NCBI GenBank assembly: GCA_013331415.1
Contig: DUGL01000086.1
Location: 2,918-9,223, forward strand
Source of the DNA: Methanoregulaceae archaeon
GTDB lineage: Archaea; Halobacteriota; Methanomicrobia; Methanomicrobiales; Methanospirillaceae
Direction of reading: 5' to 3'
DNA length: 6,306 nucleotides
Both the position numbers and the translations under genes were made by a program. This document shows positions 1 to 5,779 of the stretch, one piece after another; the stretch's first letter is position 1, and each line of letters starts with the position of its first letter. The notes beneath the pieces are model-generated. The model saw only the letters and a list, made by a program, of their open reading frames with translations. It did no database searches and was not told where the DNA came from.

Positions 1-97
1 GTATACGCCCGTCACGATCCTCCTCTGTGCTCTCGGCGGGATTCCCGGTGCGCTGATCATCATCATCCTCCAGCTGCTCGGGATTCCGGTTGGCTGA
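1..97 (+). CDS. BofA-like small membrane protein, C-terminal end only
   Basis: Only the last 31 codons are in the window, read in the frame starting at base 2 and ending with TGA at 95-97. The peptide is almost entirely hydrophobic: it begins YTPVTILLCALGGIPGALI and continues into an Ile/Leu helix. The pattern of a polar residue, a short hydrophobic helix, G-G-I-P-G and a second hydrophobic helix resembles the C-terminus of the BofA family (pro-sigma-K processing inhibitor). In Bacillus subtilis BofA the comparable segment contains LGIPG followed by a hydrophobic tail. In sporulating bacteria BofA holds the membrane protease SpoIVFB inactive. Methanogens do not sporulate and lack sigma-K, so the archaeal role is unknown; a membrane protease partner would be a guess. 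The family call rests on this short segment and could be another small membrane protein. Confidence 0.6.
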   Translation, partial: YTPVTILLCALGGIPGALIIIILQLLGIPVG

Positions 98-130
98 CCC
101 GGGTCCGGGCATACCCTCTTTTATGTTTTC
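95..130 (+). terminator. Possible terminator after the BofA-like gene
   Basis: Immediately after the TGA, CCCG (98-101) and CGGG (106-109) can pair around a 4-base loop. Two T4 runs follow, at 119-122 and 126-129. Archaeal termination relies mainly on U-rich tracts, so the T-rich stretch is the more relevant part. The stem is short and the T tract is interrupted, so this is tentative. The same T-rich stretch (TTTTATG at 119-125) could instead act as a TATA-like element for the next gene. Confidence 0.3.
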
Positions 131-160
131 CTGCACAGAGGGATAGGAAAGGGACACATC

Positions 161-165
161 AGGAG
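161..165 (+). promoter_or_regulatory. Ribosome binding site of the 178-residue gene
   Basis: AGGAG lies 5 bases before the ATG at 171 and is complementary to the archaeal 16S rRNA 3' end. An in-frame TAG at 144-146 leaves little room for an earlier start, so this site fixes the start at 171 and supports the gene being real. Confidence 0.6.
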
Positions 166-170
166 CAGGC

Positions 171-707
171 ATGCCGGCACACCATTTCATCCTGCAGGAT
201 CAATCGAGCCTCCTTCTTATCAGGGGATCACGCTCGTTCCTCCTTGCCGGTACTGCAGGATCGAGGTTCCCGCTCTGCATCGAGCATGCCTCCGGTGAAG
301 TCTGCATCACCCTTGAAGAGGACGATATCATCGCGGTCTCGGCACCCGAAGGCGGTCCGCTTGAGCCGGCCGTGATGCTCTTCCTCCTCGTGCAGACCTA
401 CCAGATCCCGCTCCTCGTCCTGCCTCCCGGCCATCCGGGCTCAAAGCGGCTCCGCTACGTGGTCTCCGCCGGGCACGAGATCGCGCTGAACTGCGGTATC
501 CAGCGGGGCACCCACCCGGAGCAGCACCTCCTCTGCTCATCTGACGAACTGGCAGGGATGGTCCTTTCCGGGACTGGTGACGGGATACAGGTCTATTCGA
601 TCCCGGCAGATGTGACGGCTGCATGCATCACCATCCCTCCCTTCCCTGTCCTGGAATTTTCCGGAAAAATCATACCCCTGAACCCGGAACATCCGGATGC
701 TCGCTGA
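171..707 (+). CDS. Hypothetical protein, 178 residues, unrecognised family
   Basis: I do not recognise this protein. It is complete, from ATG at 171 to TGA at 705-707, with AGGAG 5 bases upstream of the start. There is no signal peptide and no clear transmembrane helix. The most hydrophobic stretch is around residues 66-86 (AVMLFLLVQTYQIPLLVLPP), which looks more like a buried helix and strand than a membrane anchor. The first half alternates short beta-like strands with acidic turns (LEEDD around residues 48-52), suggesting a compact alpha/beta cytoplasmic protein. Cysteines are scattered (near residues 36, 45, 108, 121 and 151) with no CxxC metal-binding pattern. Codon use matches the neighbouring ATP synthase genes, so nothing suggests recent transfer. 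It is separated from the ATP synthase operon by about 550 bases and is probably transcribed independently. The ribosome binding site, codon use and length make it a credible gene; its function is unknown. Confidence 0.7.
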   Translation: MPAHHFILQDQSSLLLIRGSRSFLLAGTAGSRFPLCIEHASGEVCITLEEDDIIAVSAPEGGPLEPAVMLFLLVQTYQIPLLVLPPGHPGSKRLRYVVSAGHEIALNCGIQRGTHPEQHLLCSSDELAGMVLSGTGDGIQVYSIPADVTAACITIPPFPVLEFSGKIIPLNPEHPDAR

Positions 708-823
708 TACGAAACAGGAAGGGGGGGGAACGGGAAAACCGCCTGGGGAACTCTGCAGGAAAACGGCGGGCGAATACGTCCTGTTCAGGGGAGATGCACA
801 GGGATATACCTGCACGAGAAAGA

Positions 824-854
824 ATGCACCGGCTCCTGGCAATGGCATTTTTTT
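824..854 (+). terminator. Possible U-tract terminator after the 178-residue gene
   Basis: A T7 run at 848-854 is the longest T tract in the window. ATGC (824-827) and GCAT (845-848) could close a weak hairpin just before it. In archaea a U-rich tract alone, aided by the aCPSF1 factor, can terminate transcription, so this is a reasonable 3' end for the 171-707 transcript with a trailer of about 145 bases. The hairpin is weak and the call rests mainly on the T tract. Confidence 0.35.
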
Positions 855-1183
855 CCTCCCTCGCTCTTCTGGCTCGAAAAGATGAATCCGGACGCGAATA
901 CTGCAACCATCTCCCCTGAAAACATCACGGGCGAGCCAGTGAATTGCCACCCGGAATTTACCCCGGGAATTGAGCAGGGAGGAAGTGTTCCTGGTGATCC
1001 ACTTCCCCCCTCTCTTCTCCTGACACACCAGAATGGCCCGTCTTTGCGAACATAGGGGGTTTCCCCGTGTCTGCAGGGTCCCTTTCGCGCACAAACTGTC
1101 CGGAAATACTGTCCCGAACCTCCCGGATTCAACCCTGCTGGGCCGCCAGAACCTGCAGATCCTGGCAATTCCCGCATTTTCCG

Positions 1184-1210
1184 ACGGAAACAGATATCAA
1201 CAGCTATAAG
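1184..1210 (+). promoter_or_regulatory. Probable archaeal promoter of the aha operon
   Basis: The bases before ahaH form the one AT-richer pocket in this GC-rich intergenic region. A purine/A-rich BRE-like GGAAAC (1186-1191) is followed by a TATA-like GATATCA (1193-1199). A second candidate, CTATAAG, lies at 1204-1210. Transcription in archaea starts about 25 bases downstream of the TATA box. That would place the start near 1220 for the first box or near 1230 for the second, giving a 5' leader of roughly 25-35 bases that includes the ahaH ribosome binding site. Neither box is a perfect match to the consensus. Confidence 0.4.
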
Positions 1211-1243
1211 AACAATTCCTGTCAAATAGCTCTTCTGCCGTGA

Positions 1244-1251
1244 GAGGAGGT
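1244..1251 (+). promoter_or_regulatory. Ribosome binding site of ahaH
   Basis: GAGGAGGT is a near-perfect complement of the archaeal 16S rRNA 3' end and sits 3 bases before the ATG at 1255. An in-frame GTG at 1240 lies just upstream of this site and would place it inside the coding sequence. The site therefore decides the start in favour of ATG 1255 over the longer form. Confidence 0.75.
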
Positions 1252-1254
1252 TGG

Positions 1255-1584
1255 ATGAAGACTGATGTGTTAAGAAACATCAAAGCAACCGAAGAAGAGT
1301 ACAAGACAGTGATAACCACGGTTATGGCCGAGAGGAAACGGAGCATCTCAAATGCAGAGCTCGAGGCCGACAACCTTGTGATCAAAGCAGGTGCGAGTGC
1401 CGAAGAGTACCGGAAGATGCGGCTTGCAGAAGCACGGCAGCAGGCAGAGAGAAAGCACGCCGATATCGTGAAGGAAGGCGGGCAGCGGGCTGCTGAACTC
1501 AGGGCTAAAGGCAGTAAAAACCTTAATTCCGCCGTGGAACTGCTCGTTTCACGGTTTAAGGAGAAGCTGCATGCTGGCTCCTGA
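1255..1584 (+). CDS. ahaH: A1AO ATP synthase subunit H (peripheral stalk)
   Basis: AhaH pairs with AhaE to form the peripheral stalks that hold the A1 head still against rotation. The 109-residue product is nearly all charged, predicted helical sequence (Glu, Lys, Arg, Ala and Gln heptads across most of its length), ending with VELLVSRFKEKLHAGS. It has no membrane segment. Length and composition fit subunit H, which is about 105-110 residues in methanogens. The coiled-coil sequence is too generic to identify alone; position directly before ahaI is the strongest support. I start it at ATG 1255 because a strong ribosome binding site lies just before it; starting at GTG 1240 would add five residues. 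The last 14 bases overlap the start of ahaI, so the two are probably translationally coupled. It is the first gene of the operon. Confidence 0.88.
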   Translation: MKTDVLRNIKATEEEYKTVITTVMAERKRSISNAELEADNLVIKAGASAEEYRKMRLAEARQQAERKHADIVKEGGQRAAELRAKGSKNLNSAVELLVSRFKEKLHAGS

Positions 1585-3550
1585 GCAGATGAGCAGGGTT
1601 CTCATCGCCGCACCAAACGACCTGCTGGCACCAATCGTCGCCGAACTCCAGCGCCAGCGGCTCTTTCACATCGAGGACTTTGTCGAGACCGATGCGGAAG
1701 AGTATGAAGGATTCCGGATAGGGGTTCCCATGGAGGGAGCCGGTGAGACCTCAAAAGAGCTGCTCAGGCTCCGCTCGGTTACCGCCGCTTTCTCCGTGCG
1801 GCCGGAGGATCTGACTCCTGGCGGGAAGGTCCGGGAGTCGCAGCTGAAGGCACAGGTCGAGCACGATCTCCCTGCAATAGAAGCGGAAGTGGAAGGACTC
1901 CTCTCCCGCAGGACGGCGCTCGAGAACCAGGCAAAAGAGCTCGACCAGAAGATCGAGGGACTCGCCCCCTTTGCCGAGATGCCGGTAGACCTTGCACTGC
2001 TCCGGGGATACAGCACCCTGACCTTCTTTGCCGGATCCGTTGCCAGGACATTCGATCCTGGTGTACCGCACGAAGCATACTATTCCGAGTCAAAGAGAGG
2101 AAAGCTGTTCGTTGCGGCAGTCCCGGTCCAGTACCGCCAGGACGTAGAGCGGAAACTCCTTGATGCCCAGTTCCAGGCAATTCCTATTCCCGATGAGCAG
2201 GGAACGGCAAAGGAGAGGATTGACGCGTATCGTGCACAGCAGGACGGGATCAGGAAGGAGATAGAGGAGATATCGGCAACCATCGAAGATCTCAGGAAGA
2301 AGCATGCTGAATTCCTGGTTGCCTGTGACGAACTCCTGTCCCTGGATGCTGAGCGGTCCGAGGCACCGCTCCGGTTTGCGACGACTGACCATGCCTTTGT
2401 TGCAGAAGGCTGGGTCCCGACCCACACGGTAGGGCCCCTGAAAGACGGGCTCGCTGCTGCAACGGGCGGCAGGGCGTTTGTTGCCGATCGGCCGGCTGAA
2501 CCAGGCCACGATCTTCCCCCGGTCGAGTATCACAACATCGATTTTGCAAAGCCGAGCCAGTTCCTGCTGGACGTGTATTCGCGACCAAAGTACGCGGAGA
2601 TCGATCCCACGCTCGTCATGGCGATTTTATTCCCGGTATTCTTCGGGATAATCCTTGGCGATGTAGGGTACGGGATAATCCTGCTTGCCATGAGCCTCGG
2701 CCTCCGCAAGCTCCTCAAGGGTGATGAAGCCCGGATGCTGCTGAACGTGCTGCGCAATGCTGCAGTCTCGAGTATCGTCTTTGGATTTCTGTACAGTGAG
2801 TTCCTCGGCTTCAGCATACCCGGGCTCCATCCCATCATGCCGAGCAGGCACCTGAACATCGGGGTCGCGGAAGGCGGACACGGCCACGGACCCGCCGTTC
2901 CGGAACTGATGATCATGACCGCATGGATAGGAATTGCCTATATCACTCTCGGGAGGATACTCGGTATTCTCAACCATGCCAGGCATGGACACGGGTCCCA
3001 CCGGATCCTTGCGATGCTGGCGAATCTCGGTTGGATCCTCGTGATGTGGGGCATCCTGGTCATGATCTGGTCTGCGTTCCCTCTGCCGCTCATGCCCGAC
3101 CTGACCGGTCTTCCGGCAGTCGTTCTTGGCATTTCCCTCCCCGTTATCGTGGGAGGCATCATGGTGGTCGTCGGTATCGTCTTCATTATCCGGGACTCGG
3201 CGCTTGAGATCGTTGAACTTCCCACCATCCTCTCCCACGTGCTCTCATTCGCACGTCTGATGGGTGTGGGGCTCTCTTCAGTTGCTATCGCCATGGTGGT
3301 GAACTATATCGCCATCGGGCTGATCATTGAACCGCAGTTGGAAAATTTCGGTATCATCAGTATCGTATTCATCATTGTGGGACTTTTCGTGTTCCTCCTC
3401 GGGCACCTCTTCAACACCGTTCTCGGGCTGCTCGGTGGCGGGCTCCAGTCTCTCAGGTTGAATTACGTCGAATTCTTCACCAAATTTTACAAGGGTGGTG
3501 GAGAGAAGTACAATCCCTTTGGTATGAAACGAAGATTTATGGAGGATTAA
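1571..3550 (+). CDS. ahaI: A1AO ATP synthase subunit I (a subunit, stator ion channel)
   Basis: AhaI is the membrane stator subunit that provides the ion half-channels facing the AhaK ring, homologous to eukaryotic V-ATPase subunit a. The 659 residues split into a cytoplasmic part (1 to about 345) and a membrane part. The cytoplasmic part opens with the family-typical MLAPEQMSRVLI and LFHIEDFVE and has two coiled-coil stretches (about 90-130 and 215-255) that contact the peripheral stalks. The membrane part starts near residue 347 with FPVFFGIILGDVGYGI and has about 7-8 helices. The essential arginine is Arg562 in SHVLSFARLMGVGL. A second conserved arginine, Arg629, lies in QSLRLNYVEFF, matching the HTLRLHWVE motif of yeast Vph1. 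The C-terminal KFYKGGGEKYNPF is typical. AAGGAG at 1558-1563 supports the ATG at 1571; a second in-frame ATG at 1589 lacks a good site. Full length, with no missing key residue. Confidence 0.97.
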   Translation: MLAPEQMSRVLIAAPNDLLAPIVAELQRQRLFHIEDFVETDAEEYEGFRIGVPMEGAGETSKELLRLRSVTAAFSVRPEDLTPGGKVRESQLKAQVEHDLPAIEAEVEGLLSRRTALENQAKELDQKIEGLAPFAEMPVDLALLRGYSTLTFFAGSVARTFDPGVPHEAYYSESKRGKLFVAAVPVQYRQDVERKLLDAQFQAIPIPDEQGTAKERIDAYRAQQDGIRKEIEEISATIEDLRKKHAEFLVACDELLSLDAERSEAPLRFATTDHAFVAEGWVPTHTVGPLKDGLAAATGGRAFVADRPAEPGHDLPPVEYHNIDFAKPSQFLLDVYSRPKYAEIDPTLVMAILFPVFFGIILGDVGYGIILLAMSLGLRKLLKGDEARMLLNVLRNAAVSSIVFGFLYSEFLGFSIPGLHPIMPSRHLNIGVAEGGHGHGPAVPELMIMTAWIGIAYITLGRILGILNHARHGHGSHRILAMLANLGWILVMWGILVMIWSAFPLPLMPDLTGLPAVVLGISLPVIVGGIMVVVGIVFIIRDSALEIVELPTILSHVLSFARLMGVGLSSVAIAMVVNYIAIGLIIEPQLENFGIISIVFIIVGLFVFLLGHLFNTVLGLLGGGLQSLRLNYVEFFTKFYKGGGEKYNPFGMKRRFMED

Positions 3551-3553
3551 AAA
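3541..3553 (+). promoter_or_regulatory. Ribosome binding site and A-rich spacer of ahaK
   Basis: GGAGGA (3541-3546) lies inside the last codons of ahaI. It is followed by TTAAAAA, an AT-only spacer, before the ATG at 3554. This is the most AT-rich initiation region in the operon and should be little structured. That fits the need to make many more copies of the rotor subunit than of its neighbours; the link to expression level is inference. Confidence 0.6.
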
Positions 3554-3811
3554 ATGGCAGGAGAAGAACTTGCACTAATGACCGTAGAAATGGTTGAGGC
3601 ATCACAGCTGGGAATGAAGGCAATTGCTGCCGCGCTCGCCGTAGGACTGACAGGATTTGCGACAGCTATCGCAGAGATGACCATCGGCTCTGCAGCGGTC
3701 GGGGCGACTGCCGAAAACAAGGATGTATTCGGGCTGGTCCTGCTGCTGACCGTTATTCCTGAAACTATCGTCATCTTTGGTCTCGTGGTCGCGCTGCTCC
3801 TGATATTCTAA
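3554..3811 (+). CDS. ahaK: A1AO ATP synthase subunit K (c subunit, rotor ring proteolipid)
   Basis: AhaK forms the membrane rotor ring that carries ions past AhaI. At 85 residues it is a single two-helix hairpin. After an acidic N-terminus (Glu4, Glu5, Glu12, Glu15), helix 1 spans about residues 20-50, the polar loop is AENKD (53-57), and helix 2 spans about 58-85 with VIPETIVIFGLV. Glu70 in the PET motif is the ion-binding carboxylate, followed by Thr71. Helix 1 also has a buried Glu41, at the place where Na+-type rotors have Gln or Glu. The Gly repeat of F-type helix 1 is replaced mostly by Ala (36, 38, 40). One carboxylate-bearing hairpin per subunit favours ATP synthesis, unlike the duplicated or triplicated hairpins in some methanogens. 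The gene starts 3 bases after ahaI ends, and ahaE follows after 15 bases. Confidence 0.95.
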   Translation: MAGEELALMTVEMVEASQLGMKAIAAALAVGLTGFATAIAEMTIGSAAVGATAENKDVFGLVLLLTVIPETIVIFGLVVALLLIF

Positions 3812-3826
3812 CCACAGGAGCAGACC

Positions 3827-4405
3827 ATGGGACTGGAAGTGGTCATCGAAGAGATCAGGGACAGAGGAAAGAGAGAGGCAGACCAGATCAGGAGAGAGAC
3901 CCAGGCAGAAGTCAGCAGTATCCTGCATGCCGCCCAGGAGAAGGCAGAGCGGATCAAACTGGCTGTCGACCAGGACGTGGAGCGGCAGACAAGCCACATC
4001 ACGAGCCAGGAAGTCTCTGCTGCAAACCTGGTCGTCAAACGGCAGTTGCTGAACACCCAGAAAGAGCTCCTCGACCAGGTCTATGCAGCCGCCCTTTCCA
4101 CCATAGCGAAGCTGCCCGAAGATTTTCACCGCGAAGCGATGAAGACCCTTCTTTCGAGAGCGTTGAGAGAGATCCCTGACGGCATTGTCCGCTGCGCTCC
4201 ACGGGACAATGAGACCCTCGGCCGCATCCTCTCCGGAGATCCCTCTTTTAAAGGGTATACAAAGGGCGATCCGGTCGCGATTGACGGGGGGGTCATCATC
4301 GAGAGCAGAGACGGTGAACTCCAGATCGACTATAGTTACCAGACGACGCTGAACAGCATATGGGAGACAGGGTTGAAGGATGCATCCGGAATCCTGTTCA
4401 GGTGA
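3827..4405 (+). CDS. ahaE: A1AO ATP synthase subunit E (peripheral stalk)
   Basis: AhaE forms the peripheral stalk with AhaH and caps the outside of the A1 head through its C-terminal domain. The 192-residue product has a long charged helix from about residue 5 to 95 (MGLEVVIEEIRDRGKREAD onward, rich in Glu, Lys, Arg, Gln and Ala). A globular domain follows, containing DGGVIIESRDGELQIDYSY (153-171). This GGVIxxSxDG segment followed by a short amphipathic helix is typical of subunit E of A- and V-type ATPases. The ATG at 3827 is preceded by ACAGGAG at 3814-3820. Length fits the family (about 180-200 residues). It lies 15 bases after ahaK, and ahaC follows after 11 bases. Soluble, with no membrane segment. 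Confidence 0.95.
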   Translation: MGLEVVIEEIRDRGKREADQIRRETQAEVSSILHAAQEKAERIKLAVDQDVERQTSHITSQEVSAANLVVKRQLLNTQKELLDQVYAAALSTIAKLPEDFHREAMKTLLSRALREIPDGIVRCAPRDNETLGRILSGDPSFKGYTKGDPVAIDGGVIIESRDGELQIDYSYQTTLNSIWETGLKDASGILFR

Positions 4406-4411
4406 GGTGAT
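4404..4411 (+). promoter_or_regulatory. Ribosome binding site of ahaC overlapping the ahaE stop
   Basis: GAGGTGAT overlaps the TGA stop of ahaE (4403-4405) and lies 5 bases before the ahaC ATG at 4417. It is an 8-base match to the anti-Shine-Dalgarno complement. An ATG at 4410 is in another frame and meets a stop after four codons, so 4417 is the functional start. Confidence 0.7.
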
Positions 4412-4416
4412 GCAGG

Positions 4417-5475
4417 ATGTCTGATTTTGCTTCAGGCCCCAAACCCTATGTCTACGTCTGTACGAGGTTGCGGGTGAGAAAATCCAAGCTCATCCCGCGG
4501 GAGGACTACCTCCGGCTGCTGAACATGGGCATCCCGGAGATAACCCGTTTTATCGAAGAGACCCAGTACAAAAAGGAGATCGATGAACTTGCCACCTCGT
4601 TTTCCGGGATCGATCTCATTGAACTCGCGCTCTCCTGGAACCTGGCAAAGGAGTACCAGAATATCCAGCGGATCACCCCCGGCGTTCTCAAGCGATTTAC
4701 CCAGTCGTACCTGAGGAAATGGGATATCCAGAATGTACTCAGCATTTTCCGGGGGAAGATGCAGGGTATGAAGCCCGGAAAGGTACGGGAGATCATGGTG
4801 CCTGCCGGTGAACTCGATAAAGTCTTCCTGGACCGGCTGATCAAGGAGGAGACGCCGGAGCGTGTCCTGGAAGCACTCAAGGGACAGTCGGTCTACCCGG
4901 TCATTGCAGCCGGGTTCACTGCTGCCCTGGAGGAGGGGTCGTTTGCCAGGGTGGAGAATGAACTCTACCGGCAGTTCTATGCAAACCTGCTTACCGAAGC
5001 ACGGAGCGGGTTCAAGGGAGGCAGGCAGTTCCTGCAGTACATCATGCTCGATATTGATATCACCAATATCAGGAGCATGTTCAGGCTGCGGGCAGACCGG
5101 ATGCAGGAGGACGCACGGGCCATGATGATTGACGGCGGAACATTCTCGATCGAGGAGTTCCAGCAGCTCATCAGCATCGAAGAAGACCGGGAGTTCATCG
5201 ATACCCTGAAATCGAAGGTGCGGTTGAAACCGCTCCTCCTGCTCCTCGATGAACTGGCTGGTGGCCGCAAGACGCTCCGGGAGATCGAGATCGATCTGAT
5301 CAAGGTCCAGCTCGCCCAGATGGAGTCGTTCACAAAACAGAACCCGTTCTCGATACACCCCATTCTCACCTACCTTGAGAAGAAGAAGTACGAGATCTTC
5401 AACCTCCGGGCGATTGCCCGGGGAAAGGAAGTGAACCTGCCGACCGACCGTATCCGGGGATACCTGGTGATGTGA
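4417..5475 (+). CDS. ahaC: A1AO ATP synthase subunit C (central-stalk socket, V-type d homologue)
   Basis: AhaC sits as a funnel on top of the AhaK ring and couples it to the central stalk (subunits D and F), so ring rotation drives the catalytic head. The 352-residue product matches the usual family length (about 350). It is soluble and almost entirely helical. Recognisable stretches include PYVYVCTRLRVRKSKL near the N-terminus, YLRLLNMGIPEITRFIEE around residue 30-50, DIDITNIRSMFRLRAD around 213-228, and the C-terminal EIFNLRAIARGKE, which closely follows the family pattern (NLR.I.RGK). These helix-bundle repeats form the three-lobed funnel known from the Thermus homologue. It has a strong ribosome binding site and lies 11 bases after ahaE. 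Its TGA is only 1 base before the ahaF ATG. Confidence 0.96.
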   Translation: MSDFASGPKPYVYVCTRLRVRKSKLIPREDYLRLLNMGIPEITRFIEETQYKKEIDELATSFSGIDLIELALSWNLAKEYQNIQRITPGVLKRFTQSYLRKWDIQNVLSIFRGKMQGMKPGKVREIMVPAGELDKVFLDRLIKEETPERVLEALKGQSVYPVIAAGFTAALEEGSFARVENELYRQFYANLLTEARSGFKGGRQFLQYIMLDIDITNIRSMFRLRADRMQEDARAMMIDGGTFSIEEFQQLISIEEDREFIDTLKSKVRLKPLLLLLDELAGGRKTLREIEIDLIKVQLAQMESFTKQNPFSIHPILTYLEKKKYEIFNLRAIARGKEVNLPTDRIRGYLVM

Positions 5476-5476
5476 T

Positions 5477-5779
5477 ATGGAGATAGCAGTGATTGGCAGC
5501 AGCGAATTTGTCCTCGGGTTCAGGCTCGCAGGGGTCAGGAAGACCTATCCCGTCGAATCCGACGAGAAACTCGCCGAGTATATCACCAGGGTCCTTGATG
5601 ACGGGAACGTCGGAATTCTCGTCCTCCAGAGCAGGGACATGAACAGGATCCCGCGGCGCCTCCAGACCACGCTTGAGAATTCAGTAAAGCCGACGGTTAT
5701 TGCGGTCGGCGCCGAGGAAGGAGGATTGTCCATGAGGGAGAGAATAAAGCGATCAGTGGGTGTTGATCTGTGGAAGTAA
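5477..5779 (+). CDS. ahaF: A1AO ATP synthase subunit F (central stalk)
   Basis: AhaF binds subunit D in the central rotor stalk and can reach into the A1 head, where it influences nucleotide turnover. At 100 residues it is the family's usual size. The N-terminal strand-loop-helix MEIAVIGSSEFVLGFRLAGV (1-20) has the characteristic IG(S/D)xxxVxGFRLAG pattern of a small Rossmann-like fold. The flexible C-terminal helix includes SMRERIKRSVGVDLWK (85-100). The ATG at 5477 comes 1 base after the ahaC stop, and GGTGAT at 5466-5471 serves as ribosome binding site from within ahaC. This arrangement suggests that ribosomes ending ahaC restart on ahaF. The last 10 bases overlap the GTG start of ahaA. 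Confidence 0.95.
   Translation: MEIAVIGSSEFVLGFRLAGVRKTYPVESDEKLAEYITRVLDDGNVGILVLQSRDMNRIPRRLQTTLENSVKPTVIAVGAEEGGLSMRERIKRSVGVDLWK

Larger units (their letters stand above)
708..1254. other. Gene-free stretch before the ATP synthase operon
   Basis: I see no convincing gene on either strand here. Open frames exist, the longest on the minus strand (about 785-1225 and 537-1094). Their translations are rich in Pro, Gly, Arg, Ser and Cys without protein-like patterning, and they look like chance openings in GC-rich DNA. I found no tRNA, rRNA, CRISPR-like or insertion-sequence structure. Visible items are a G8 run at 721-728, a possible short stem (CCGCC at 739-743 with GGCGG at 765-769), a T7 run at 848-854, and an AT-richer pocket at about 1184-1215 that probably holds the operon promoter. 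A 10-base direct repeat (TCCTGGCAAT at 834-843 and 1160-1169) is close to chance expectation. Confidence 0.6.

Noticed and set aside
623..919. Plus-strand frames of 98 and 62 codons after and overlapping the end of the 178-residue gene
   Set aside because: They are in different frames from the upstream gene and have non-protein-like composition. Reading through the G8 run did not give a sensible extension of the 178-residue protein.
834..1169. Direct repeat TCCTGGCAAT at 834-843 and 1160-1169 as a possible regulatory or attachment repeat
   Set aside because: A single pair of 10-base matches in about 550 bases is near chance level, and no flanking similarity or mobile gene supports it.
537..1225. 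Minus-strand frames of 185 and 146 codons across the intergenic region
   Set aside because: The sequence is rich in Pro, Gly, Arg, Ser and Cys with no recognisable domain, and the two overlap each other in different frames. One also runs into the 178-residue gene.
1240..1254. GTG at 1240 as the start of ahaH
   Set aside because: It would place the strong GAGGAGGT ribosome site inside the gene and leave the start without its own site; ATG 1255 is better placed.
2627..3238. 203-codon minus-strand frame inside ahaI
   Set aside because: Its composition (many Asp, His, Arg, Pro) mirrors the complement of hydrophobic membrane-helix codons in ahaI; it is a shadow, not a gene.
4432..5358. Long open frame (308 codons) on the minus strand across ahaC
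   Set aside because: It is fully antisense to a confidently identified ahaC. Openings like this are common opposite GC-rich genes, and the translation shows no family pattern.
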